DNA from: an uncultured Clostridia bacterium
GTDB taxonomy: Bacteria > Bacillota > Clostridia > Christensenellales > Borkfalkiaceae
Direction: 5' to 3'
Assembly: GCA_944376455.1 (NCBI GenBank)
Contig: CALWCO010000017.1
Span: 1 to 32,093 of the forward strand
Length of the DNA: 32,093 nt
In this document: positions 17,480 through 24,882 of the stretch, one piece after another
How the letters are laid out: each line of letters begins with the position of its first letter
Numbering within the stretch: position 1 is the stretch's first letter
Program-made: the position numbers and the translations under genes
The notes under the pieces: model-generated
Seen by the model: the letters and a program-made list of their open reading frames with translations, nothing else
The model's database searches: none
What the model was told of the DNA's origin: nothing

Positions 17480-17526
17480 AAAAGCACAAATAAGAGGAGA
17501 CGCTTCATAACACGGAGGAATGTATT

Positions 17527-17577
17527 ATGACCGCGGGAAAAGTGCCAGCGGAAGTAGTCGGGCGAAAGCCAATGTAA
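17527..17577 (+). CDS. 16-residue leader peptide
   Basis: ATG 17527 is preceded by GGAGG (17514-17518) at ideal spacing and encodes MTAGKVPAEVVGRKPM before TAA. A promoter 50 bases upstream and a nested terminator 28 bases downstream make the layout of a transcription attenuator. Such leader peptides occur in front of regulated genes in conjugative and mobilizable elements. No regulated gene follows immediately: the next CDS starts at 18063. The peptide has no run of one amino acid that would point to charged-tRNA sensing, so ribosome stalling by an antibiotic or plain translation coupling are alternatives. Confidence 0.55.
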   Translation: MTAGKVPAEVVGRKPM

Positions 17578-17604
17578 CGAAGTAAATCGATGAAATATCC
17601 GGGT

Positions 17605-17671
17605 GACCGTGACTGTCAGGCAGGACGGACGAGAGATCGTCTGTCCTTTGTCTGCGGCCACGGTCTTTTTT
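17605..17671 (+). terminator. Nested hairpin terminator behind the leader peptide
   Basis: The outer stem GACCGTG (17605-17611) pairs with CACGGTC (17659-17665). The inner 11-bp stem AGGACGGACGA (17622-17632) pairs with TCGTCTGTCCT (17637-17647, one G-U) around a GAGA loop. Six T residues follow. The two-storey form suits an attenuator. Confidence 0.7.
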
Positions 17672-17779
17672 GTTATTCGGCAATTTTTCAAAACAGGTCA
17701 AAAGTTGTCCTGTTTTCGTGGTTTAATTAGAATGAAAAAGAGAGAATTAGGGATAGGTTTTGTCTATGTTTGCTTGTAT

Positions 17780-17881
17780 GCTGTAAAAGAATTTCAGAAA
17801 TAGTGCCAAGATATGCCGAAAGCAAGAGTATGACGACCTTGACGGGCTGTAAAAGAATTTCAGAAATAGTGCCAAGATATG
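17780..17881. CRISPR. CRISPR-like repeat-spacer-repeat unit without cas genes
   Basis: Two identical 36-bp repeats (17780-17815 and 17846-17881; they begin GCTGTAAAAGAATTTCAG and end CCAAGATATG) flank a unique 30-bp spacer. Flanking bases differ on both sides, so the repeat is exactly 36 bp. This is the geometry of type II arrays. No third copy is visible and no cas gene is in the window. It could be a mini-array carried by the mobile element, an isolated remnant, or simply a direct repeat near the Rep gene acting as a binding site. Confidence 0.4.
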
Positions 17882-18062
17882 GCATCGATTCCGGATACGA
17901 TATAAGAAAAAAAGTTTGTGAAATTTTACGGTTTGACAGTGAACTTTTCAAATTATTTGTCCTTGTAATAGTAGAGGGAAATTTTTCCAAAAAAATTTTT
18001 GCAAGTCGCAAAAACCTTGTGAATTCAAGGTTTAAGATATCCGCACAACGGGAGGGAATATT

Positions 18063-18368
18063 ATGATGCTCAATGAAATCAGACGGCAATTAAAGACGAT
18101 ACGCCTGTACTACACGAATAAGGCGCGCTTTTCTGCTGCCTTCGATACTCTCCCGCATACAGTGAAAGAACTTGCCGAAAAGTACGCCGCCATCGTAAGT
18201 ACCGCTCCGCTCGACCTTTACTACATCTACTACGAGTTGTATGTCAAGGGTCTAACGCAGGAAGCAACGGCGGAAGATCTCAATTACAGCACGGAGTACA
18301 TTCGGCAGAAGAATAAAAAGCTTTTGCTGTTTTTACAGCGCAAACTCAATGAACGGGAGGTGAGTTGA
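18063..18368 (+). CDS. Sigma-like helix-turn-helix protein of mobile elements
   Basis: 101 residues. ATG 18063 follows GGGAGG (18051-18056). After a helical front (LNEIRRQLKTIRLYYTNKARF), residues 50-95 form a region-4-like helix-turn-helix: LYVKGLTQEATAEDL, then YSTEYIRQKNKKLLLFLQRK. Proteins of this size and layout sit in front of Rep or relaxase modules in Firmicutes mobilizable elements and are thought to be regulators; function is inferred. The stop TGA is directly followed by the TTG start of the next small gene, so the two are cotranslated. Confidence 0.6.
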   Translation: MMLNEIRRQLKTIRLYYTNKARFSAAFDTLPHTVKELAEKYAAIVSTAPLDLYYIYYELYVKGLTQEATAEDLNYSTEYIRQKNKKLLLFLQRKLNEREVS

Positions 18369-18539
18369 TTGAAGGAAATCGAAGTAAAAAATAATCCTTT
18401 AGGCATTCGGGTTTATACCGTCGGGGAACCAGATATCGACCGCATGCCCGAGGAGGAATACAATTTATTCGCGTCGTCGCTGGCGATGCGAATCAGCGAC
18501 CACATCAAAAAACAGAAGGAGGGAAACGATGCCGTATAG
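18369..18539 (+). CDS. Small protein (56 residues) between HTH and Rep genes
   Basis: TTG start at 18369 with GGGAGGTGAG just upstream. The sequence begins MKEIEVKNNPLGIRVYTVGE and ends HIKKQKEGNDAV, with an acidic middle (RMPEEEYNLF) and a probable C-terminal helix. The gene abuts the HTH gene on the left and overlaps the Rep start by 11 bases on the right, so it is part of a three-gene operon. Overlap on both sides and strong codon constraint support that it is real. No family is recognised. Confidence 0.6.
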   Translation: MKEIEVKNNPLGIRVYTVGEPDIDRMPEEEYNLFASSLAMRISDHIKKQKEGNDAV

Positions 18540-19518
18540 CCAAGTGAAAGTTTATTCTGACGGGAGCCACTACATAGGTATCCCGTATGAGCCCAATCCG
18601 CGCACAAAGGACCGCCGGCCACACCGTGAGGAAGTCATAGAAGTCAAAGAGCAATCGGATGAAGCCGCCGCGTCTGAAACAGATACCATCGCTATGGCAC
18701 AAAATCCCGATGACGTACACGAAAAAAGCGTGCCGACTGCCGTAAGACAGATGACGCGCAAAGAGCTGTTCGATGAACTGTATATGCAAACCTTTGACAT
18801 GAAAATGCGGGAACGAAAATCGTATATCGTAAAGCAAATGCTGCCTTATTTCAAGGATGGCGCTTCTTGCCGCGCCTTTGTGGAAGATAACTTTGCCCGT
18901 AAGCACCGCAACATGATTTGCCGCAGGACAAGGCTTTGGAGAAAGATAAACCACCAGCGTTTTAATTTTTTCGTGACTTTTACTTATGCGGATGATAAGA
19001 TGACCGAGGAGGGATTCGTAAAAAAGTTGCTGAACACTTTGCGACATTTCTCCGACCGCAAGGGTTGGCTGTATATCGGCGCATGGGAACGCGGCGGCGA
19101 GACGAACCGCCTGCATTTTCACGGGCTATTTTATATCCCCGAAGGTACCATGTCCGGGGAAATGGAGATATTGCGCGACTTCGATACCCGCAAAAGACGG
19201 ATGCAGACGGTGCAACAAAATACCTTTTTTGCCAAGAAATTCGGGCGGAACGAGTTCCGTCCCATTCATGTCTCGGAAATGCCGCAGGCGGTAAAGTATC
19301 TCGTGAAGTATATCGAGAAATCCGGCGGCAAACTCATTTATTCGCGTGGACTGTATCAGTATTTCGTGACGGACATCATGGACGAGGATATCGTCTGTCC
19401 ATATGGGCTGGAAGATCGGAAGATACTCCTCTTCGATAGCTTCGGTTGTTGGATAGAGGGCGAATATATCGGACAAGTAAGCCCAGAAGTTATAGCGATG
19501 CTCCCGAAAGTGACATAG
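18529..19518 (+). CDS. HUH rolling-circle replication initiator (Rep)
   Basis: 329 residues; ATG 18529 follows GAAGGAGG. The three HUH-endonuclease motifs are in order: motif I FFVTFTYAD (147-155), motif II LHFHG with the His-hydrophobic-His metal pair (195-199), and motif III YLVKYIEK (257-264) with the catalytic Tyr. Such proteins nick one strand at an origin and stay covalently attached to the 5' end, driving rolling-circle replication or transfer of plasmids, phages and mobilizable elements. The first 70 residues are acidic and probably flexible. The GC-rich hairpin region directly downstream is a candidate nick site. It lies upstream of the tyrosine integrase, the usual layout of integrative elements with a replicating circular form. 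Confidence 0.82.
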   Translation: MPYSQVKVYSDGSHYIGIPYEPNPRTKDRRPHREEVIEVKEQSDEAAASETDTIAMAQNPDDVHEKSVPTAVRQMTRKELFDELYMQTFDMKMRERKSYIVKQMLPYFKDGASCRAFVEDNFARKHRNMICRRTRLWRKINHQRFNFFVTFTYADDKMTEEGFVKKLLNTLRHFSDRKGWLYIGAWERGGETNRLHFHGLFYIPEGTMSGEMEILRDFDTRKRRMQTVQQNTFFAKKFGRNEFRPIHVSEMPQAVKYLVKYIEKSGGKLIYSRGLYQYFVTDIMDEDIVCPYGLEDRKILLFDSFGCWIEGEYIGQVSPEVIAMLPKVT

Positions 19519-19522
19519 CGCG

Positions 19523-19790
19523 TCGCCCGGTAACGTACAAAGCATAACGGTAAAATCCGATGAAAGAAAGCCGTGCGCGGCGGGAAAAGCGGCAGCCGAT
19601 CCCCAAGCGGTTTAGCGGGGGCGGCTCCGCGACCGCCGCGCTTTCGTTCGGTTTTCGTTTGTTTGTCCGTTCGGGCGTGCGCTTGGCTTCGGCGCCCGAG
19701 CGCGCAGCGCGAGGCTGACGGTGCGGCGTCAGCCGCACCGTCAGCGTAGCCGCCGACTTGTATATAAGCCAAGCGCACGCCTTACTGCCA
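19523..19790. other. GC-rich gap with long hairpin, candidate origin or transfer site
   Basis: Between Rep and integrase the sequence changes to a very GC-rich stretch. It holds a perfect 14-bp inverted repeat, GCTGACGGTGCGGC (19714-19727) with its complement (19732-19745), loop GTCA, and a short CGCGC-AG-CGCG arm just before it. There is no T-tract, so it is not a terminator. The position beside an HUH Rep makes a double-strand origin, single-strand origin or oriT plausible. Confidence 0.4.
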
Positions 19791-19821
19791 TTTGAAAAAA
19801 ATTACCTGTTTTGGAGGAAAT

Positions 19822-20742
19822 ATGAAGTACATAGATTGGCTCATTCAATGGTTGGAGAACTATATCCGCTCGTCCGTAAAAGTGCGGACTTATGAGCGAT
19901 ACAGGCTTATTATAGAGCAGCATATCAAAGACAAAATCGGCGGCATGGAGCTGAACGATTTATCTCCGCTTGTCCTGCAACAGTTCATTACAGGGCTTTT
20001 GCAAAGCGGTAATAGAAAGACGGGCAAGGGACTTTCAGCCAATAGCGTGAACGCTATCATTTCTGTTATTCAAAGTTCTCTCAAAACGGCGCACCTTTTG
20101 GGATTGACGCAGGAATACACGGCGGATAAACTCAAACGCCCGAAGCTCAAAGAAAAGCCCGTAGAATGCTTTACTCTCGCCGAGCAAAAGAAAATAGAGC
20201 AAGCCATTATAATTATGAATGGCAAGAAGGATAAATTATACGGAATCCTTCTCTGCCTGTACAGCGGATTGCGTATAGGGGAACTCATTGCCCTGCAATG
20301 GAGCGATATAGACTTCGCAAAAGGCATTCTGACCGTTTCCAAGTCCTGTCATGACGGCAAAGACGGGCTGATCATCGACGAGCCGAAAACGACCACTTCC
20401 CGCCGCGTGATCCCGCTGCCGAAACAGCTACTGCCTTTTCTCAAAGGCATAAAGAAAAAGAGCAATTCTCCCTTCGTGGTGTCTGCAAACGGAAAGTCTG
20501 TGTCTATCCGTTCCTACCAGCGAAGTTTTGAATTGCTCTTGAAAAAGCTAAATATTCCGCATAAGGGATTTCATTCCTTGCGGCATACATTTGCCACCCG
20601 CGCCATCGAATGCGGTATGGATGTAAAGACGCTCTCCGAGATCCTCGGACACAAGAACCCGACGGTCACACTCAACCGTTATGCCCATTCCCTTATGGAA
20701 CATAAAGCCGATATGATGAACAGGCTCGGAAAGTTGCTTTGA
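19822..20742 (+). CDS. Tyrosine recombinase/integrase of a mobile element
   Basis: 306 residues; ATG 19822 follows GGAGG (19813-19817). An N-terminal SAM-like core-binding domain (about 1-100, with YERYRLIIEQHI and SANSVNAIISVIQSSL) is followed by the catalytic domain. The active-site residues are all present: Arg151 in SGLRIGELIALQW, the HxxR box with Arg254 in HSLRHTFATRA, His277 in LGHKN and the nucleophile Tyr287 in LNRYAHS. No AP2-like arm-binding domain is obvious, so it is a compact integrase. It probably inserts and excises the Rep-carrying element. It ends just before an intrinsic terminator. Confidence 0.92.
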   Translation: MKYIDWLIQWLENYIRSSVKVRTYERYRLIIEQHIKDKIGGMELNDLSPLVLQQFITGLLQSGNRKTGKGLSANSVNAIISVIQSSLKTAHLLGLTQEYTADKLKRPKLKEKPVECFTLAEQKKIEQAIIIMNGKKDKLYGILLCLYSGLRIGELIALQWSDIDFAKGILTVSKSCHDGKDGLIIDEPKTTTSRRVIPLPKQLLPFLKGIKKKSNSPFVVSANGKSVSIRSYQRSFELLLKKLNIPHKGFHSLRHTFATRAIECGMDVKTLSEILGHKNPTVTLNRYAHSLMEHKADMMNRLGKLL

Positions 20743-20752
20743 AAGCGAAAGA

Positions 20753-20790
20753 ACGTACATGAATTATCCTAATCGATGTACGTCCTTTTT
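20753..20790 (+). terminator. Terminator after the integrase
   Basis: ACGTACAT (20753-20760) pairs with ATGTACGT (20776-20783) around a 15-base loop and is followed by CCTTTTTC. Confidence 0.65.
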
Positions 20791-20903
20791 CTATATTATA
20801 ACTGAAACGTTGAAAAATATCAACTATTAGGAGGCATTTTGGCGAAATTTGGTTATAGAAATTTCTTATACACTCTAAACTCATGTACTTTTCGTCAGAT
20901 TTT

Positions 20904-20937
20904 GTTCATCGATTAGGATATTCGATGAACATTTTTT
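20904..20937 (+). terminator. Second hairpin with T-tract, complementary to the first
   Basis: GTTCATCGA (20904-20912) pairs with TCGATGAAC (20922-20930), followed by ATTTTTT. Its bases 20907-20919 are the exact complement of 20766-20778 in the loop of the upstream hairpin, so the two could pair with each other. Confidence 0.55.
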
Positions 20938-20997
20938 GGCGTGATATGTTCATTGAATGATTAACTTTTTTGTACAACTAAGGGGAGATTGTTGATT

Positions 20998-21447
20998 ATG
21001 ATTTTGAAACAGAATGGTAAAGTCGCTCGTTGGGAAATGCTGAAACGGACATGGAAAGAAGACCCTGGTATCGGGGACTTGGCTTTAAAAGAGGTCGGTT
21101 TGCGGTTTCGGTCCTGTGTTGGTTTGCGATTTCGGCTCTATATAGAAAAAAAGTCGCGGCAACTTGTCGCATGGACCCCCGATAAAAATGTCAAAATGAG
21201 AGACATTGTCATATCAAACGATACAATCCGCTCTGCAACCCTCATCGAGGAAGGCAAGGAAGTTGACGATTATGCGGGGAATCTTTTAAGACTCTCTTAT
21301 CCAACAAACATCTATAAAATCGAGATTTTGATCAGCAACGAACTTGCCCCCGACAATCAACCGACAGTAATGCACGGGACGCTAAGAGTTAATCAAATCT
21401 GGAAGGACAACTTAAGTTGGTATTACGTCTCTCTTCCTACAGAATAA
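20998..21447 (+). CDS. Unrecognised protein with short internal duplication
   Basis: About 149 residues from ATG 20998, 10 bases after AGGGGAG; TTG 20989 is too close to that site. There is no signal peptide. Residues 30-50 carry a small tandem repeat: VGLRFR occurs twice within 15 residues, from a 24-base duplication in the DNA. The rest looks beta-rich with a TPDKNVKMRDIVISND stretch. Overall GC is low compared with the left part of the window. It lies between the integrase terminators and the RiPP locus in the same direction; belonging to that locus is an inference from position. No family recognised. Confidence 0.55.
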   Translation: MILKQNGKVARWEMLKRTWKEDPGIGDLALKEVGLRFRSCVGLRFRLYIEKKSRQLVAWTPDKNVKMRDIVISNDTIRSATLIEEGKEVDDYAGNLLRLSYPTNIYKIEILISNELAPDNQPTVMHGTLRVNQIWKDNLSWYYVSLPTE

Positions 21448-21539
21448 TTCAAACAACGATTCACCGTGTGACAATATAAAAAGCCACGAATAAAAGCCGA
21501 TCATATCTATCAGGCAAGAATACGAGGGGAGGAGATCAG

Positions 21540-22376
21540 ATGAATCTTTTTAAATCGAAGTTGGATTGCAGCGACAGAAAGCCGGAGTGGTATCTGAATG
21601 AAAAACAAAAAGATATTTTCGGGTATTATATAACGCAGGACAGCATTCATGACTTTATAAAGGTACATGACTCTGTTCCGAAAAGCATCGAGTACGGTCG
21701 TTATTTTCGGATATACTGTTATAAAAAACCGAAAGAATTGAACCTCAGTGATCGCCCGATCTATTATTTCTACCATTTTTTGGCAAATAACTACTATGCG
21801 CTTTTCGGTACATATATGGGAGGCGACCGTGTAACCTCTTACATGGAAAAAGATCAGGCGGTTCAGGATGCATTTTTTGTTAAAAGCGCGTCCGCGATCG
21901 ATTTTATGATCCGTGCGGGCGACCAGGAGGCGCATGACGAGCCGCTTCTTTATCCGGACGTCCTCGACCGGAAGAAAAATCCGTTTTTAAATTATCTTTT
22001 GTCAGAGGGTAAAAGCTGTTGGGACGCCGATGCGCAGTATGCAGGCTGGTGGACTTTTGATTCCTGGATCAAGGCGAGGATCAATTATATAAAGATCCAC
22101 CTGCTTTTACAGGAATATGTCTATGATGTCTGGTTTCAGGAAAAGCAAGATGTTTCAAACGAATCCTGGATGTATCGACATGGGCTCTATCTGCAAATGG
22201 GTGAAGATGACTCGAATAAGTTTCCGCAGCCGAAGCCTTTTAAGGAAATGCTCGCCTTTTGTGCAAAGATGGTAGCGTATCCGGAGATCTGGGAGGAGAT
22301 CGTGCATTCCGGGAAGAAGTTGATGCAGCGACTTGACAAATGGGAACAAGAACATTTGTCAAAAGAAGACGATTGA
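21540..22376 (+). CDS. Unrecognised 278-residue protein upstream of the RiPP precursor
   Basis: ATG 21540 follows a strong GGGGAGGAG. The protein is rich in Tyr, Trp and Phe (PIYYFYHFLANNYYALFG; YAGWWTFDSWIKARINYIKI) and probably all-helical, without a clear membrane segment or signal peptide. Charged residues are spread evenly, which argues for a soluble protein. No catalytic motif is recognised. The RiPP precursor starts 104 bases downstream with its own promoter, so the gene may be an accessory of the locus (immunity, binding or tailoring) or just a cargo gene. Codon use and GC content resemble the preceding unknown gene. Confidence 0.65.
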   Translation: MNLFKSKLDCSDRKPEWYLNEKQKDIFGYYITQDSIHDFIKVHDSVPKSIEYGRYFRIYCYKKPKELNLSDRPIYYFYHFLANNYYALFGTYMGGDRVTSYMEKDQAVQDAFFVKSASAIDFMIRAGDQEAHDEPLLYPDVLDRKKNPFLNYLLSEGKSCWDADAQYAGWWTFDSWIKARINYIKIHLLLQEYVYDVWFQEKQDVSNESWMYRHGLYLQMGEDDSNKFPQPKPFKEMLAFCAKMVAYPEIWEEIVHSGKKLMQRLDKWEQEHLSKEDD

Positions 22377-22415
22377 GTTTTCTGAACTCGTGTGCGGAAT
22401 GCAGTACGAGCGAAT

Positions 22416-22444
22416 TTGACACAATATCGTAAATCTACCATATT
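22416..22444 (+). promoter_or_regulatory. Promoter of the RiPP operon
   Basis: TTGACA (22416-22421), 17-base spacer, CATATT (22439-22444), about 35 bases before the precursor start. Confidence 0.65.
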
Positions 22445-22479
22445 TGGATGGATTTAAATATAACAAGGAGGTACATGTT

Positions 22480-22581
22480 ATGTTGAAGATTACGAAGGTC
22501 GTCAGCCAGTCCGTCGCAAACATGTCCGGTTGCGGTAGGCAGAGTGACCACCAGTGCGGTATCCGTGCTAAAATGGGTTAA
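22480..22581 (+). CDS. RiPP precursor peptide with two cysteines
   Basis: 33 residues, too short to be found by length alone. ATG 22480 follows AAGGAGG (22465-22471) at ideal spacing. The first half, MLKITKVVSQSVANM, resembles a leader. The second half contains SGCGRQSDHQCG with Cys18 and Cys26 separated by seven residues, then IRAKMG. A small Cys-containing peptide with a strong ribosome site directly in front of a radical SAM-SPASM gene is the standard arrangement for sactipeptide/ranthipeptide-like products. Which residues are crosslinked and where the leader is cut cannot be seen. No protease or transporter gene is in the window. Confidence 0.72.
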   Translation: MLKITKVVSQSVANMSGCGRQSDHQCGIRAKMG

Positions 22582-22582
22582 T

Positions 22583-23479
22583 TTGAAACCATTGCGGGTA
22601 TTCAACAGCGAGGCCGTCGGGCGTATTTTTATGCCCGACGGTTTCTCCTATGAAGAGGTTGCCGCGGTACATATTTCCCCGCTGCACGGGAGGTCAGTCG
22701 CCCTGCGCGTATCCTGTTACGATTGGATCAATGTGAAGGGCGGCGGCTGGAATTACGGCGGGCCGCAGGTGTATCTTTCCCGCAAAGACGAAGAGCTGGT
22801 ATTCGGACTGTACCCGCTTCTTTCGGCAAAACGAGAATTGGCTGTCAGCCAAGCGCTTGAAAAAATCTCCGATGCGTTTCCAAAGGTGATGTATTATAAA
22901 AAATTATCGGCGTATAAGTTGCCTCCTGAGTATGCGATTTTAACGGCGGCAAAGTTTCAGAACGGCACGCCCGTGGACCCGTGTCTGCTCTATACGAGGG
23001 TAAAAACGCCCTGCCGCGTAGCGGACCTGATGTATTTTACGGGTGAAGAAAAGCGGCGGGCCGTGCAGGCATGTTGCGATTTTTGGGGCGTTTCTCCCAA
23101 GCAATATACGCAAAAATTTACGCAAGAGCTGGCAAAACACGTTGCGATTATGCACAAGAACGGATTTATCAACGATACTCTCGATTATGCAAACGTTACG
23201 ATGCTTGCAGAGATTATCGATTATGAGTGGGTCACTGCGCCCGATATCCTGTTGCCGGACGGCACATACGGGTTGGAAATTACCGATGCCAGAAGAGAAA
23301 AAGAACTGCTTTATGGGGCGGAAATTTGTCTGCAACTGAAAGCAATGCTACAGGAGCCGTATGCTCTGTTTGATTGTTACCGCGAATTTATAGAGGCATA
23401 TCAAAATATTTATCCGCAGTTCGCCGAGCAATGTGATGGCGTACAGAAAATGCTCGGCCGGGAGGAATTTATCTTATGA
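22583..23479 (+). CDS. SelO/YdiU-like kinase-fold protein in a RiPP operon
   Basis: Start uncertain: TTG 22583 (used here), GTG 22565 or ATG 22544 overlap the precursor, and none has a good ribosome site, so coupling to precursor translation is likely. By eye it follows the SelO (protein AMPylase pseudokinase) plan. VKGGG is near residue 51. A helix, SAKRELAVSQALEKI, sits where SelO has its REFLxSEAM helix. LLYTRVKTPCRVADLMYF matches LTRVAPSxLRxGxFEYF. HKNGFINDTLDYAN-TML-EIIDYEW matches HGVMNTDNMSILGLTIDYG. The metal-binding Asn204 and Asp213 keep the nine-residue spacing, but the Asp just before the Asn is Ala. SelO transfers AMP to hydroxyl side chains. Here the target might be the peptide or the maturase. 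The similarity is unverified. The stop overlaps the next start (ATGA). Confidence 0.5.
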   Translation: MKPLRVFNSEAVGRIFMPDGFSYEEVAAVHISPLHGRSVALRVSCYDWINVKGGGWNYGGPQVYLSRKDEELVFGLYPLLSAKRELAVSQALEKISDAFPKVMYYKKLSAYKLPPEYAILTAAKFQNGTPVDPCLLYTRVKTPCRVADLMYFTGEEKRRAVQACCDFWGVSPKQYTQKFTQELAKHVAIMHKNGFINDTLDYANVTMLAEIIDYEWVTAPDILLPDGTYGLEITDARREKELLYGAEICLQLKAMLQEPYALFDCYREFIEAYQNIYPQFAEQCDGVQKMLGREEFIL

Positions 23480-24882
23480 AGTATATACAAGAGAAGACGG
23501 CTGTACCGCCATGGGTTTCTTGTCATACCTATTTATGGGGAAGCGCGGATAGCCGCAGTTATATTTCCAACGAGAAGGCGCACACCTATATTCTGTTGGA
23601 AGGGATGGCAAGCGACTTATGGAAGCTGCTTTGTGACGGCGTTTCGGAGCAGGAATTATACGCTTGGGCGCGCGAAAAAGGGCTGGCAGGGCAAGTCGAT
23701 TCTTTTTTGGATGAGTTGGCGGCGCAGGGTCTGTTGATTGACGGCGATTCTGTTGCGGAGGATGACAGCACGGCCTATGCCCCCATGCAGGCAGACGCCT
23801 CGGGTGAGGAGGAAGCGGCGTTTATAGGGGAGATGCAGGATTGGGTGCTACGTCATGACGGACTGTTTTCGCTCTTTTTTGAACTGACGTATCGTTGCGA
23901 TCTGCGTTGCGTGCATTGTTATAATCCAAAGGATATGGCCGCAGTCGAATTGGATTTTGATATTTGTAAGCAAGCAATCGACGACGCCTATGCCTTAGGG
24001 TGCTTCCGCATTACTTTTTCGGGCGGAGAGGCTACGCGGCACAGCCGCTTTTTGGAATTGGTTGCATATGCGCGCAGTAAGCGGATCTCTGTGGAGATCT
24101 TTACGAACGGGCAACGCTTGTACGATGATAAAGAACTCTGCCGGGAATTGTTGGCGCTGTATCCCTACCGGATATGCGTCAGCCTGTACAGTACGGAAGA
24201 TGCGACGCACGAGCGCGTGACTTCCGTCAAAGGTTCGTTCCGAAAGACTGATGCGCTGATCCGGAGCCTGCGAGAACAAAACGTCAACGTTCAAATCAAG
24301 AATTTCCTTCTGAATTTTAATTGTTTCGATTGCGTCAATGTCAAAAAAATGGCACAGGAAATCGGCGCGACGTCTGTTGCGGATATATCCCTGATCCCGA
24401 CGATCGAGGGAGATAAAAAGACGCTGCAATATGTTTTGAGTGAAGAGGAGCTTTTCCGGCTATATACCGATCTAGATTCTCCGCTATACATAGGAGATAA
24501 ATTTGTGCCGATTGACCATGCGTCGCATATGAATGATGCGCCTTGTTCCGGAGGCTTTTCCGGGCTGTGCGTCAATCCGACAGGCGAGGTCACCATTTGT
24601 GTTTCCATGCCGATGATCGTAGGCGATTTGAGAAAGCGCTCTTTGCGGGAAATTTGGGAAAGAGCAATGGCGAAGGATCAAACGAGCAAACTGTATCAGT
24701 GGCAAAAACTTTGCTTGGCCGATTACGAGCAATGCTTTCATGAAGAATATTGTGCGTTTTGTCACTATTGTCCCGGGATGGGGTATCTGGAAAACGGCTA
24801 TCTGAAAAAGTCAAACGTCCTGTGTTTACAAGCGAAGGTAAGGATGAAGGCGTTTCGGTTTTTGAATGGACGAAGCGATTGA
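23476..24882 (+). CDS. Radical SAM-SPASM peptide maturase with PqqD-like domain
   Basis: 468 residues. Residues about 25-95 form a winged-helix PqqD-like domain (TYILLEGMASDLWKLLCDG; FLDELAAQGLL), the usual recognition element for RiPP leaders. The radical SAM barrel starts with FELTYRCDLRCVHCYNP, whose Cys141, Cys145 and Cys148 bind the SAM cluster, followed by FSGGEAT (181-187) and IFTNGQ. The C-terminal SPASM domain has Cys357, Cys365, Cys375 (PCSGGFSGLCVNPTGEVTIC), and Cys413, Cys420, Cys426, Cys429, Cys432, enough for two auxiliary clusters. Such enzymes form thioether or carbon-carbon bonds on a precursor peptide. It overlaps the SelO-like gene by four bases, so both enzymes are made together after the precursor. 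Confidence 0.9.
   Translation: MKYIQEKTAVPPWVSCHTYLWGSADSRSYISNEKAHTYILLEGMASDLWKLLCDGVSEQELYAWAREKGLAGQVDSFLDELAAQGLLIDGDSVAEDDSTAYAPMQADASGEEEAAFIGEMQDWVLRHDGLFSLFFELTYRCDLRCVHCYNPKDMAAVELDFDICKQAIDDAYALGCFRITFSGGEATRHSRFLELVAYARSKRISVEIFTNGQRLYDDKELCRELLALYPYRICVSLYSTEDATHERVTSVKGSFRKTDALIRSLREQNVNVQIKNFLLNFNCFDCVNVKKMAQEIGATSVADISLIPTIEGDKKTLQYVLSEEELFRLYTDLDSPLYIGDKFVPIDHASHMNDAPCSGGFSGLCVNPTGEVTICVSMPMIVGDLRKRSLREIWERAMAKDQTSKLYQWQKLCLADYEQCFHEEYCAFCHYCPGMGYLENGYLKKSNVLCLQAKVRMKAFRFLNGRSD

Noticed and set aside
17780-17881. A complete CRISPR-Cas locus
   Set aside because: Only two repeats and one spacer are present and no cas gene occurs anywhere in the window.
22544-22582. An N-terminal extension of the SelO-like protein from ATG 22544
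   Set aside because: It would overlap the precursor in another frame, has no ribosome site, and the added residues look out of frame.
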